Positions 7,796 to 16,625 of a stretch of DNA of 64,000 nt are shown one piece after another. The position numbers were made by a program, and so were the translations under genes. This stretch comes from JBBDWK01 sp040902885. Lineage in GTDB: Bacteria; Acidobacteriota; Terriglobia; Bryobacterales; Bryobacteraceae. The notes below the pieces were generated by a model that was not told where the DNA came from, ran no database searches, and was given only the letters and a program-made list of their open reading frames with translations. The stretch covers positions 1-64,000 of the forward strand of contig JBBDWK010000052.1 in NCBI GenBank assembly GCA_040902885.1. The letters are read 5' to 3'. Position 1 is the first letter of the stretch, and each line of letters begins with the position of its first letter.

Positions 7796-8255
7796 CGCCG
7801 CTATTATATGCTTGAACGCTATGCCGGCGGTTTTGCGCACTCCAATCCTGACGGGTGCGCGATACGCACGCTTCGGTGCTGTTGAAAGGGATGGCGCTCA
7901 GCGGCCTGGCGCAAATTGGCTTTGTTCGGCAAAATTCTCTAACACCATGTGGGGAAAGTCTTTAACCGCTGTTCCGCGGCTCTCCGACTCCAGGTTACGG
8001 AACCGGGCGGGGCCTGGCAGAGGGTGGCGAGGTGGAAGCGGTTGCAGGGACAGAAGTTATTTTTGGTTATGCGGGGTGACCTTCACACGGAAAAAGGTCG
8101 ATTGAACCATTGAACACCACTCGGTGGCAGGTCTTCCAATTAATCCTGAAAGGCGCATTAGCGCAAACTGGAATCGGGCCGGCGGTAGGAATCCCCGCAG
8201 CGCTGGCTGCTGGGCGACTCCTCGCGGGCCAAGTCTACGGCGTCAGGACGGGCGC
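7796..8255. other. Non-coding stretch upstream of hemD
   Basis: Apart from the hemD -10 element I see no gene, RNA or clear repeat here. Short open frames on either strand have no recognisable protein character. It lies between hemD and the hydrolase remnant. Confidence 0.5.
7803..7808 (-). promoter_or_regulatory. TATAAT -10 element, 7 bases from the hemD start
   Basis: A perfect TATAAT ends 7 bases before the ATG at 7795, so transcription would begin at or next to the start codon and the message would be leaderless. No good -35 hexamer or ribosome-binding site is seen. Confidence 0.45.
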
Positions 8256-8474
8256 TCACTCATGCCCGTCATTTCGCCGTGATTTGTCAGGAGGCAGACC
8301 AGCGATGAACGCGTTCATCTCGCGGATGACGTCCGCCTCGTGGGAGCGGAAGACGTAGTGGTCGGCGTGTGGAATCCAGACAACCTTTGCCGAAGGCAGG
8401 CCCTTCTCAAAGGCCTTTGCCATGGCTCCCTGAAACGCGAGGTCACGTTCGTCTGCTTCTGCTCGCTTCAGTAC
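8256..8474 (-). pseudogene. C-terminal remnant of an alpha/beta-hydrolase
   Basis: On the minus strand, a 72-codon frame runs from the base after the permease TAA stop to a TGA at 8256. It reads like the end of an alpha/beta hydrolase: GAMAKAFEKGLPSAKVVWIP, then HADHYVFRSHEAD with the catalytic-His loop, then a helix ending NAFIAGL. No start codon, nucleophile elbow or acid residue precedes it; the reading frame is closed by the permease's own stop codon. The rest of the hydrolase is not found on the far side of the padR-permease pair. It is probably a gene truncated by arrival of that pair. Confidence 0.7.
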
Positions 8475-11213
8475 TTATGCGTCCTCCCTCAGGGCCTCGA
8501 CCGGTTCCACGCGAAGCGCCCGCAGAATCGGTCCGATGCAGGCGAGCACACACACGCCCATCATGGCGATCCCGTACGCGAGGAGCAGGGCGGCGTCTCT
8601 CGCCATGGCTACGCCCGATGCGCTCCTTGCGAACGCCACTACGGCCAACAGGCCGCATCCCGCCACGACGCCCGCGGCGACTTGGAGGAGAGGTCTGCGG
8701 AAGATCTCGGCAATGAGACGTGGGACCTGCGCACCCAGGGCCACCCGCACTCCGATCTCGCGGGTGCGCCGCGAAACAGTGAAGGACGTCACGGCGTAGA
8801 TTCCCGCCAGCGAGAGGAAGAGCACGATGGCACTTCCCAGCACGATGAGGTTGGCGAAGGCGCGCCAGACGCGGGCATCCCCGCTGACCGCACGGTCGAG
8901 TGACTGAATGTCGTGGAGCCGGAGCATGGGGCTCACGTCTCCGGCAATCCGACGCAGCGTCGGCGCCAGCGACTCAGGATCGATCCTCGCGTGCACGGCG
9001 AGATACAGGGAATCGCTCCCCTGGCTCGCACCCAGAGGGTGATACAGGCGTGGCCTTGCCGGGTTGTCCAGGTTCAAGGGGGCTCCGCCGTCCGGTACGA
9101 GGTCGCGCACGACGCCGACGATCTCGAGCCACGGCCCCGGCTCGACCAGCGATCGAGAATCGTCCGAATCCTGGAGGGATTCGTAACGAATCCGCTGGCC
9201 GATCGCACTTCGGCCACCCAAGATTCGGTCCACGAACAGGCTGTTGACGACGACTGTCTTCGCGCTTTCGTTCAGGTCCCGCGAATCGAAGCTGCGGCCG
9301 GCGAGGACGGGCATTTGGAAGACTTCGAAGAAGTTGGACGCCACGGCGGAGGCGCCCACTGTCCAGCGGGTCGATGGCTCCCCGGGTCTCGCTCCGCCCA
9401 CCTCGATGGCGCGAGGGTGGGGAGTCGGCATCAGGGGGAGTTGCTCGGCCACAGTGACGTCCACAACCGCGGCCTCGGCGGCGAGCCGTCGCTCAAGCTC
9501 CCGAACCACATCGGCATAGCGCTGCGAGTAGCGCTCCGAGACGGTATCGGCGGCCTCTTCCGCTAGCCCTTCCGGGTCCATCTCTAGCCGCATGGAAAGG
9601 TACTTGGCGGCCGGGAACTCGGTTTTTACGGAAGCGATGTACGCTGCCTGGCGGTGCACCACGTACGCTGTGGCGCTGAAGACTACGGTCGCGGCGATCT
9701 GTGCGACGATTAAGCCCGTCCACACGCCGCCCATCCGGAGGCCCCCGCCTCCGGCGGTCGACTGACGGAGTCGATCCGACATCCTTCGCCCTATGACCTT
9801 CAACCCCGGGACCACTCCTACGATGGTCGCGGCAAGTAGCGTGAGCGCTCCTGCGTAGACCGCGGTCGTGGGAGAGAGCCCGCCATCGAACCAGAATGGC
9901 CAGCGATCCTCCGGCCCGGCGCGCAGCATCCCCGCAGCCGCCTTCAACAAGACGTTCGTCAACGTCAGGCCGAGCACCGCGGCGAGCGCGGCCAGCACGA
10001 GCGCCTCCACCAAGAGCTGCGTCAGTATCCGGCCGCGCGTGGCGCCGAGCGCGGCCCTCACCAGGATCTCCTTCTCCCGCGTCGCCAATCGGGCGAACAT
10101 CAACAGGGCGACGTTGCCGCAGATGACGATCAGGAACAGGACGGCGAACGCGTTGATCGAGTGGACGCCGGCCCGGACGAACAAATCGGGGGAAAGCCAG
10201 ATGATCGCGTTGGCGTAAGGCAGCACCTGCGGAGTCAAGTGCGCATAGCGATCCGGGAAGCTTGCCGCTGCTCGCGCCGCGACCAGCGCCGCCTCCGCCT
10301 GTGCTTCCCGAAGGGTCGCACCCGGCGCGAGGCGGCCAAACACCTGGAGCGCGTCGTGGCCGGGTTCCCGAACCAGCTCTCCCGAACGAAGCGGCGTCCA
10401 GAGGTTGTCGTCGACGGGAAACGCGAAGCCCTCCGGCATCACGCCTGCGACCGTTGCCTGCATGTCGCCCAGCCACACTGTGCGGCCCACCACCGCCTGG
10501 TCACCGCCAAAACGCGTTTGCCACAGGCGATGTCCCAGGACCACGACCGCGGGCGAACCCAGATTCTCGTCCGCTTCCACCAGCGTGCGCCCGAGCAGGG
10601 GAGGAACGCACGTCATCTGGAAGGCCGCTGCGCTGATCTGCGCAACCATCACGGGCTCGCCGACTCCCCCGTTCGCGGCGAGGTTTCGCTCGAGCACCCG
10701 GAAAGCGCCGACGTTCTGCAGCGTGGTGAGTTCCTCTCGCCACGTGAGAAAATCGTAGGAGCTCGCGCGTTTCCGGACGTTCTCCACACGGTCCCAATAG
10801 GTCAGCCCAACGATGTCCTCTCCGTCCGGCAGTGGGAGCACAGGATCGGTCGCCCGCTTGACGACCTCGAAGGCGCCGGCGCCGACTACGATCGCGAAGG
10901 CCATGGCGAGACCTCCGACCAGCGTGAGGCCCGGATACCGGACGAGCATTCGAACGCCGAGCTTTAGTTCCATCGCGCAGCCTGTGAGCCATCGGAACGA
11001 TCGCGCATCGCGCTGAAGCTCTTTGGTTTGCTCGATGTTGCCAAATGAGCGCTTCGCTGCGAAGCGCGCCTCTTCAGGACTCATCCCCTCCGCGACAAAT
11101 TTCTCTTCGAGAAGTTGGAGATGCGCGTTGATTTCCCGCGCGAGATCGGCCTCGGCGCGACATCCGCGAAAGGACGCCGAGAGCCGGTGAAAGAAGAGAC
11201 GAATTTTCGACAT
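8475..11213 (-). CDS. ADOP-type MacB/FtsX permease with N-terminal prefix domain
   Basis: A 912-aa inner-membrane protein. Residues 1-80 form a soluble helical prefix (REINAHLQLLEEKFVAEGMSP..) seen in many acidobacterial permeases. Then follow the first membrane helix (LTLVGGLAMAFAIVVGAGAF), a MacB-type periplasmic domain, an FtsX triple-helix block (about 370-480), a second helix/periplasmic domain unit and a second FtsX block ending in a conserved EPVEALREDA tail. There is no ATPase next to it, as expected for orphan permeases. It starts 5 bases after the padR stop, and that pairing is typical. The transport substrate is unknown; related MacB proteins move peptides, lipoproteins or drugs. 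The TAA stop directly abuts the hydrolase remnant. Confidence 0.88.
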   Translation of the reverse strand: MSKIRLFFHRLSASFRGCRAEADLAREINAHLQLLEEKFVAEGMSPEEARFAAKRSFGNIEQTKELQRDARSFRWLTGCAMELKLGVRMLVRYPGLTLVGGLAMAFAIVVGAGAFEVVKRATDPVLPLPDGEDIVGLTYWDRVENVRKRASSYDFLTWREELTTLQNVGAFRVLERNLAANGGVGEPVMVAQISAAAFQMTCVPPLLGRTLVEADENLGSPAVVVLGHRLWQTRFGGDQAVVGRTVWLGDMQATVAGVMPEGFAFPVDDNLWTPLRSGELVREPGHDALQVFGRLAPGATLREAQAEAALVAARAAASFPDRYAHLTPQVLPYANAIIWLSPDLFVRAGVHSINAFAVLFLIVICGNVALLMFARLATREKEILVRAALGATRGRILTQLLVEALVLAALAAVLGLTLTNVLLKAAAGMLRAGPEDRWPFWFDGGLSPTTAVYAGALTLLAATIVGVVPGLKVIGRRMSDRLRQSTAGGGGLRMGGVWTGLIVAQIAATVVFSATAYVVHRQAAYIASVKTEFPAAKYLSMRLEMDPEGLAEEAADTVSERYSQRYADVVRELERRLAAEAAVVDVTVAEQLPLMPTPHPRAIEVGGARPGEPSTRWTVGASAVASNFFEVFQMPVLAGRSFDSRDLNESAKTVVVNSLFVDRILGGRSAIGQRIRYESLQDSDDSRSLVEPGPWLEIVGVVRDLVPDGGAPLNLDNPARPRLYHPLGASQGSDSLYLAVHARIDPESLAPTLRRIAGDVSPMLRLHDIQSLDRAVSGDARVWRAFANLIVLGSAIVLFLSLAGIYAVTSFTVSRRTREIGVRVALGAQVPRLIAEIFRRPLLQVAAGVVAGCGLLAVVAFARSASGVAMARDAALLLAYGIAMMGVCVLACIGPILRALRVEPVEALREDA

Positions 11214-11218
11214 TTCTC

Positions 11219-11560
11219 TCAGGATTCCAGTAGGAGCTTGTCAACGAGTCCGGCGAGACGCCGCCAGCTCTCGACCTTCTCCGTCAGGGCGCGTTCTCCC
11301 GCCTTCGTGAGGTTATAGAACTTGGCCTCGCGATTGTTCTCGGTGTTCCGCCAGGAGCCCTTGATCCATGCCTTCTGCTCCAGCCGAACCAGCGCTGGAT
11401 AGAGCGTTCCTTGATTGAGGTCGAGGGGATAGTCAGAAATCTGCTCGAGCCGCGTTGCGATCGCGTATGCATGAAGGGGCCCCATTGTCGCGAGCGTCCG
11501 TAGGACTATCAGATCGAGGCTTCCTTGCAGCAACTCAACCCGCCGTTCTTCACCTGACAT
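11219..11560 (-). CDS. PadR-family transcriptional regulator
   Basis: A 113-aa winged-helix repressor. The hallmark segments are ELLQGSLDLIVLRTLA, the recognition region LNQGTLYPALVRLEQKAWI, and the wing/helix AKFYNLTKAGERALTEKVESW. Repressors of this family usually silence themselves and a linked transporter until a ligand binds. The start is the ATG at 11560 (MSGEERRVELL); an upstream in-frame ATG at 11581 would run into the promoter. It forms an operon with the permease downstream (5-base gap). An inverted repeat overlapping its -35 region is a plausible operator. Confidence 0.93.
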   Translation of the reverse strand: MSGEERRVELLQGSLDLIVLRTLATMGPLHAYAIATRLEQISDYPLDLNQGTLYPALVRLEQKAWIKGSWRNTENNREAKFYNLTKAGERALTEKVESWRRLAGLVDKLLLES

Positions 11561-11897
11561 GCAAGTGATTGTTGCACGCACTTCACTTTACTGTCAAGTG
11601 CAAGTAGTCCGATCCTGCCAGGCGAACAGTACCCTCTCTGCCGTCTTACGGAACAGAAACGGAGCATCGGTTGTCGGTGGCCAAAACTTTCGCCGGCCGG
11701 AATGGAGCAAACGGCGATTCGAGGATATGCGCGCGGGCTGTCCCCGGGCCCTCATGGGACCCGTGGTGTGAGGTTTGAGCCATTCTGTCAACCCTACAGG
11801 AGTGCGCGACGCAAAAGTGGAGGCGCATAAACCTTTGCCGAGCCGCGCCCGTGAGGAAGCGGTCGCGAGTGGTGTGGGCCCGTCTACAACCGCTCCC
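11561..11897. other. Intergenic region between padR and the esterase gene
   Basis: It contains the padR promoter at one end and a palindromic element starting at 11840 at the other. Between about 11602 and 11839 I see no convincing gene or RNA. Confidence 0.5.
11568..11601 (-). promoter_or_regulatory. padR promoter with overlapping inverted-repeat operator
   Basis: A perfect -35 TTGACA (11592-11597), an 18-base spacer and AACAAT (11568-11573) end 7 bases before the padR ATG. A perfect inverted repeat GCACTT-N12-AAGTGC (11578-11601) overlaps the -35 and spacer, as expected for an autorepressor site. The short distance to the ATG implies a leaderless message. Confidence 0.6.
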
Positions 11898-11912
11898 TCA
11901 CGGTCGCGGCTC
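11840..11912. repeat. Palindromic repeat, family A (copy 1), overlapping the esterase stop
   Basis: The 24-base arms 11840-11863 and 11889-11912 are inverted copies with two mismatches, built on GAGCCGCG(A/C)CCGTGAGG and AGCGGT, around a 25-base loop. The right arm reaches 15 bases into the esterase gene and supplies its last codons and TGA stop. Related elements lie at 29298-29367, 34318-34373 and, as a half copy, near 44890. Confidence 0.8.
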
Positions 11913-13913
11913 TGTCTGGCCTGCTACTACGTTCAGACGGTGCAGATGGTGCGTGTGCCGCTGAAAAGCCTGATACAGCTTTTCCTTGCCATAACGGACA
12001 TCGGGCGTGTAGTGGTAAGTCCACGACTCGTTGTCGAGCAGCAGGGGAATCGCGGTTTCAGGCGGCGTGTCCGGAGACAACCGAACCACGCTGGTGCGCT
12101 CTTTCGCGCTCGTCCATTCGAGCTGCTTCTGCTCCTGAATATCGTCCACTTCCGCGAGCCACGGCGAATCCGAATACACCTTGGCGCGATACCAGTTGTT
12201 CTTATCGAAAGGGTCCATGCCCTGCCGCATCTTTATCCAGACGGTGGCCTCCTCGCCGGGTTCCAGAATGCCGTTCCCGTTGCCTTTGCCCTCAGTAACC
12301 GTGCGCTCCACGGACGAACCGCCGCCCTGGTTGCCCTTCTGCCGGAACACCGGGAATGTGCGGGTACGTCCATCGAGCACTTCGATGGCGGCCGGCTCGG
12401 GGATAACTTCCGGGATTACGAGTAAGTCGATATCTTCGGCGATGTTATGCCAGCCGTCATAAGTGATCGAGACCCGGAGCCGCGCGGGCGCGAAATAACC
12501 CGCGCCGGAAACGAAGCGGGCGCGCAACTGCGCGGACAGATCGGCGGATTGGCCCGGCTCCAGGCTCTCGATAGTTACTGTTTTGCCTTCCAGAGCTACC
12601 GTCGGATAGGCGCTCGAAACCGCGACTTTGAGCCCAGTCATTGCTTCCCCGCGGGGGTTATAGATCCGAATGGGCAGCGCGACCTCCTCGCCGGGGGGAA
12701 CGCGCACGGAATCGCCGGCAGCGGCCGGGAGCAGGACGGGCGGCTGGGCGCCGGTACCGGGACCAACGAAGCCAATCTGATGCCCGGCGCCGTCCACGGC
12801 GATCCTGATGCGGCCCGAAGCATCCGCCGCGGCGCTTTTCACCTCGGTTTCACCCGTGGACAGATTGCGATCGATGACACGGTAGGTCTTGCCGGCGCTG
12901 TAGACCGGCGCGGTCGCGATGGTGATGCGCGAGTCTTTCACGGGCGGACCATCCGGCGCCCAAAGGCGCGTGCGTACCCGGAAGCCGCCCTGCCTTACGC
13001 CCTCCAGGTAGATCACCCCGCGCGAGTCGAGCGCCGCTTCCACGCGGCATCCCCAGACCTCGAAATTCCGCCAGGCGCTCGAATAACTCCACACCGGCGG
13101 CATGTTATTCAAGGTGGGGTTTTCGAAAGCGCGCGCGTGGAAAGCGAACGTTTCGCCGATAGAGGTTGCGGCGTGTTTGTGATGCTCGTCCTGGCGGTAC
13201 TCGAAATCCACCTCCTGCGCCCGCGCATAGGCTTCGCGTGTTTCCTCGTGATACTGGCTGATATAGTCGCCGCTGGCGCGGATCAGGCGCAGCATGGTCT
13301 GCGCGTGGCTGCGCACATGGTCCTTGGGACGCCAGAGCGAACGCCGCCCTTTCTCGCCAACGTAGAACTCCGGCCCCGGATTGAAGGAGGAAGCGCTGCC
13401 GATTCGGCCGGGATAGCGGGCGCTCAAATAAAGGCTCATGAAGCCGCCCATGCTCAAGCCCGACGTGGCGCGATGGCGGCGGTCGGTGAGCGTCCGGTAA
13501 GTCCCGTCGATGTGCTCGACCAGTTCCAGATAGTACGGCCCGAAGTCGTACTCGCCGCCATCCACCCTCACATCCCATGGGGAGCCGCCGTAGAAGCCCG
13601 TATAGTCGCGGGCCACGTAGCCATCGACGGAGACCACGATCACGGGATGCTCGGCGACAAAGGCCGCGATCTTGGGCACGGTGTCCGTGCCGTTGTCGTA
13701 ATGTTCGAGCGTGTAGCGGTCGCTGTGGCCGTGAAAGTAGTAGATGACGGGATAGGACTTGCCGCTCGATTCGTAATCCGGCGGAAGGAATATGCGGTAG
13801 TTACGCGGCTCGCCGAAGACCTTGGACTGATGGGTGCGGTCGTGAAAGATCTGCCGTGCGTGCAGCGCGGAGGCCGCCGCCACGCAGAGTAGAGCGGCGG
13901 AAAGCGGCTTCAA
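11898..13913 (-). CDS. Secreted esterase-D-type hydrolase with C-terminal beta-rich region
   Basis: A 671-aa exported protein (signal peptide about 1-20, ending ALHA). Residues about 30-280 form an esterase-D/feruloyl-esterase-like alpha/beta hydrolase: VIYYFHGHSDRY oxyanion region, nucleophile elbow GLSMGGFMS with the catalytic Ser, and YLSARYPGRIGSASSFNPG. Residues about 320-670 are beta-rich, with Ig-like or carbohydrate-binding character (EEVALPIRIYNPRGEAMTGL, GNGNGILEPGEEATVWI). The start is TTG at 13913, overlapping the TGA of the oxidoreductase gene upstream (TTGA), so the two are translationally coupled. The C-terminus (TEPRP, stop) is encoded by a repeat element. Likely acts on acylated polysaccharide; substrate not known. 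Confidence 0.8.
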   Translation of the reverse strand: MKPLSAALLCVAAASALHARQIFHDRTHQSKVFGEPRNYRIFLPPDYESSGKSYPVIYYFHGHSDRYTLEHYDNGTDTVPKIAAFVAEHPVIVVSVDGYVARDYTGFYGGSPWDVRVDGGEYDFGPYYLELVEHIDGTYRTLTDRRHRATSGLSMGGFMSLYLSARYPGRIGSASSFNPGPEFYVGEKGRRSLWRPKDHVRSHAQTMLRLIRASGDYISQYHEETREAYARAQEVDFEYRQDEHHKHAATSIGETFAFHARAFENPTLNNMPPVWSYSSAWRNFEVWGCRVEAALDSRGVIYLEGVRQGGFRVRTRLWAPDGPPVKDSRITIATAPVYSAGKTYRVIDRNLSTGETEVKSAAADASGRIRIAVDGAGHQIGFVGPGTGAQPPVLLPAAAGDSVRVPPGEEVALPIRIYNPRGEAMTGLKVAVSSAYPTVALEGKTVTIESLEPGQSADLSAQLRARFVSGAGYFAPARLRVSITYDGWHNIAEDIDLLVIPEVIPEPAAIEVLDGRTRTFPVFRQKGNQGGGSSVERTVTEGKGNGNGILEPGEEATVWIKMRQGMDPFDKNNWYRAKVYSDSPWLAEVDDIQEQKQLEWTSAKERTSVVRLSPDTPPETAIPLLLDNESWTYHYTPDVRYGKEKLYQAFQRHTHHLHRLNVVAGQTEPRP

Positions 13914-15013
13914 AGGTCGATTCCGAAGTCCCGCCAGTGCATGACCTTCTTCCGATAGATCGCCTCACGGCCCAGAATCGCCGTCAATGCGGCGGTTGCG
14001 CCGACGGTGATATCGGCAAACGGCTTCTTGCCGGTGCGGATCGCTTCGTAAAAGTCCGCGGTGTGCGCGTCGCGCTCCGACTTCACGCTCGCGTCCACCA
14101 GCGGAACCGGCTGCGCTCCTCTTTCGAGCGGATAGAAAGTCGCCTTCTCCAGATCCACGGCGCCTTTGGTCCCGTAAACATACGTCGCCTGACCGTTGCC
14201 CGGCATGCCCGAGGGATGGAAGAACATCTGGGTGAAGGACATCTTCACGCCGTTCGTGTACTCGTAGCTGAGCGTGTAGCCATCCATGTTCGTGCGACCC
14301 GGAGGATCGTTGACCCACATCATCGTGCCTCCGAATCCGGAGGCGCTGGCCGGATGCGCGCCGACCGCCCAGTTGCACTCGTCCAGATTGTGTACCGCCA
14401 TCTCAACCAGCACGTCGCCGGAGCGCTTGGCGTCGAAGAACCAGTCCGCGGATGGGCTGTCGTGCGGCAGGTCGTTGCTGGAATGCCGTTGCGCCTTCAC
14501 CATGATGACCTTACCGAGAATGCCCTCGTGGATACGCTCCATGGTCTTCCGCAGCCGCGCGTCCGCGCGGAGCTGCTGCCCGACCTGAAACACGGTCTTC
14601 GACGCGCGCGCCACGCGCACCAGCTCGCGAATCGATTCCGGCGTGATCCCGACCGGCTTCTCGCAGTAGACGTGCTTGCCGGCCTTCAGCGCCGCAATGG
14701 CCATCTCCACGTGCAGATCGCAGGGTGAAGCGATGAACACGGCATTGACGTTTTCGCGCTCAAGAAGCTTTTTGTAGTCTGTGACAGCCGCCGGGCGGTC
14801 GCGCGCGGCGGCCGTGGCCGCCGAGTCGAGGCGGTTGGGCTTGATGTCGCAGACAGCCGTTACCTTGACGTTCGGCTGGGCCAGCACGGTCTTGAGCAGA
14901 TACGACCCCCGGTTGCCGACGCCGATCATGCCGGTGCCGATTGAATCCCCGGCGCCCTGCGCGAAAGCCAGGCCGGACGTGCCGGCCGCCATGAGAAAAG
15001 TCCTGCGATGCAT
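13910..15013 (-). CDS. Gfo/Idh/MocA-family oxidoreductase, Tat-exported
   Basis: A 367-aa protein. The N-terminal Tat leader MHRRTFLMAAGTSGLAFA is followed by the NAD(P)-binding Rossmann motif GVGNRGSYLLKTVL, the EKP motif (HVYCEKPVG) and the C-terminal alpha/beta domain with VEMAVHNLDECNWAVG, whose H-x-x-D..W pattern is usual for the catalytic His. The family performs NAD(P)-dependent sugar oxidations or hydride shuttling, some of it periplasmic with tightly held cofactor. It overlaps the esterase gene downstream, so the pair probably works on one extracellular carbohydrate. Substrate unknown. Confidence 0.88.
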   Translation of the reverse strand: MHRRTFLMAAGTSGLAFAQGAGDSIGTGMIGVGNRGSYLLKTVLAQPNVKVTAVCDIKPNRLDSAATAAARDRPAAVTDYKKLLERENVNAVFIASPCDLHVEMAIAALKAGKHVYCEKPVGITPESIRELVRVARASKTVFQVGQQLRADARLRKTMERIHEGILGKVIMVKAQRHSSNDLPHDSPSADWFFDAKRSGDVLVEMAVHNLDECNWAVGAHPASASGFGGTMMWVNDPPGRTNMDGYTLSYEYTNGVKMSFTQMFFHPSGMPGNGQATYVYGTKGAVDLEKATFYPLERGAQPVPLVDASVKSERDAHTADFYEAIRTGKKPFADITVGATAALTAILGREAIYRKKVMHWRDFGIDL

Positions 15014-15076
15014 AGCGTCAGTATCGCACCAAAGGAGCTATCAGCAATCAGCTTTCAGCGATCAGCGTTGACGGAC

Positions 15077-16582
15077 CTACCAGGTGTAGCGCACGGCGTA
15101 GGTAATGGTCTTCTCTTCGTCCGGCTGCAGTGGAACCTGGAACTCCACAGTCTGGCTCTCGGTCTTTTGAAACGGACTCGACGAGGTGTGGATCTCCCAG
15201 GTAGACCAGCGGTAGAGGCGCTCCACCACCTTGACCTCGACAGCTTCCTTCTTGCGGTTGCGAAGCTTGATCTCGAAGGTCTCCTCCAGCGTGGAGCGCC
15301 CGTGATCGAGACGATAGTTGGTTCTCTTGCGCTCGCCGATCAGATCGAACGCCGCGCCGGTGAATACGCGGAGGGTCTCGTCTCGCGGCGTATGGCGGAT
15401 GGTGTCTTCACCGGTGAACTCGAGGCGGCCGTCGGAGTCGCGGCGGTAGAAGCGGACGCGGCCCTGCGGCAGAGGCATGCCCAAGCGATTGGCGGTGGAG
15501 TTGACGAACTCGCGCATCACCCAGACCTTTGGATTGGATTGCGTGCCGTACGTGGCATCGTTGCGAATGGCTTCGGCCTGCCAGCCCGGATACCGGTTCC
15601 TGTCGATCTTCGCTCCCTCGTAGACGTACACCTGCAGGGACTTCACGCCCGCCGCGCGCAGAAATTCGACCTGTTTGGTCTCCCGGTCGCGCAAGGTGGC
15701 GGGGCGCTGCAGCGTGTAGAGGTGGTATTCGTCGAAGGATTTTTCGGTGACCGGAGACCCGCCGGGAAAGCCGCCCGGGATTCCGCCGATCAACCCCCCT
15801 GCACTTACCTGCATCATGGGCCGCGGCAGAATCTTGTTGACGTCGCCCGCCATCAGCTTGATGCGCGCATTCTCGAAGGTCTTGCCGCTATAGTTCTGAA
15901 TGGTCACCCAGCCGATGAGGTCGAGCGCCTCGCCTGCCTCGGGCGAGATCACGTTGTAATCGGCCTCCCAGTTCAAACCGCCCGACACGTAGCAAAGCTC
16001 GGCGTCGAGCTTGCCCGATGCGGCGCTCTGCAGCACCCATTCGGTGGACGGCTTTAGAATCTGGTCCCCGGACAGCGGCGGGAAGAGCGGAACTCCAGGA
16101 AGCTCGAAGCGCAACTTCCCGTCGATCTCGACGATCGGCTGTCCCGCGGCGTGCCCGAAAGGCGAAGGCGGCATCGGCGCCATAACATTCCTGGACGCTG
16201 GCTGCATGATGGCGCGGCCGCTGCGGACGATTTTGCCGGGAACGATCTCCCTGCGGTCCCCCTCGCGCACCAGAAAATCGATGGTCTTTCCTTCGTGGAG
16301 CGTGAGCAGCACTTCCACCGACACGGGGTCGGCGCGGTAGTTCTGTTCGAGAATCCGGATCTCGATCTTGCCGGCCGGATCGCGGAGGATCACCGACTCG
16401 GGTTCGAGATACGCGGTCGCGCCCGTATACCGGACCTGGTTGACTCCCTGCATCAGATCCAGAGGGACAACGTCGCGAATGACGCCAAAGTTCTGGTTGT
16501 AGACCGTAAGCGCGGTCTGCGCGGAAGCCGAAGCCGCGAACAGGAGAAGTAGTGGAAGGGTGCTGCTCCCTGATGTTTTCAC
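15077..16582 (-). CDS. Secreted DUF4139-type protein
   Basis: A 501-aa protein with signal peptide (LPLLLLFAASASA, cleavage about residue 21). The body matches the DUF4139 pattern: ALTVYNQNFGVIRDVVPLDL at the start, ELCYVSGGLNWEADYNVI in the middle, WVTIQNYSGKTFENARIKLMAGDVN, and a C-terminal region ending YRLDHGRSTLEETFEIKLRNRKKEAVEVKVVERLYRWSTWEI. The family is found in bacteria and eukaryotes; biochemical function is not established. A glycine/proline-rich insert (GGLIGGIPGGFPGGSP) lies mid-protein. It is flanked by an intergenic space on both sides, so probably monocistronic. Confidence 0.75.
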   Translation of the reverse strand: MKTSGSSTLPLLLLFAASASAQTALTVYNQNFGVIRDVVPLDLMQGVNQVRYTGATAYLEPESVILRDPAGKIEIRILEQNYRADPVSVEVLLTLHEGKTIDFLVREGDRREIVPGKIVRSGRAIMQPASRNVMAPMPPSPFGHAAGQPIVEIDGKLRFELPGVPLFPPLSGDQILKPSTEWVLQSAASGKLDAELCYVSGGLNWEADYNVISPEAGEALDLIGWVTIQNYSGKTFENARIKLMAGDVNKILPRPMMQVSAGGLIGGIPGGFPGGSPVTEKSFDEYHLYTLQRPATLRDRETKQVEFLRAAGVKSLQVYVYEGAKIDRNRYPGWQAEAIRNDATYGTQSNPKVWVMREFVNSTANRLGMPLPQGRVRFYRRDSDGRLEFTGEDTIRHTPRDETLRVFTGAAFDLIGERKRTNYRLDHGRSTLEETFEIKLRNRKKEAVEVKVVERLYRWSTWEIHTSSSPFQKTESQTVEFQVPLQPDEEKTITYAVRYTW

Positions 16583-16625
16583 AACGGTGCAGACGCTGTT
16601 TGCGTGCTTCCGGTTCCCGGCCGGT

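Noticed and set aside
7841..8255. tRNA or small RNA gene upstream of hemD
   Set aside because: No cloverleaf or conserved GTTCGAATC-type arm found on reading either strand.
11602..11839. Front half of the truncated hydrolase on the far side of padR
   Set aside because: No frame here has an HGG/oxyanion or G-x-S-x-G motif in the matching orientation.
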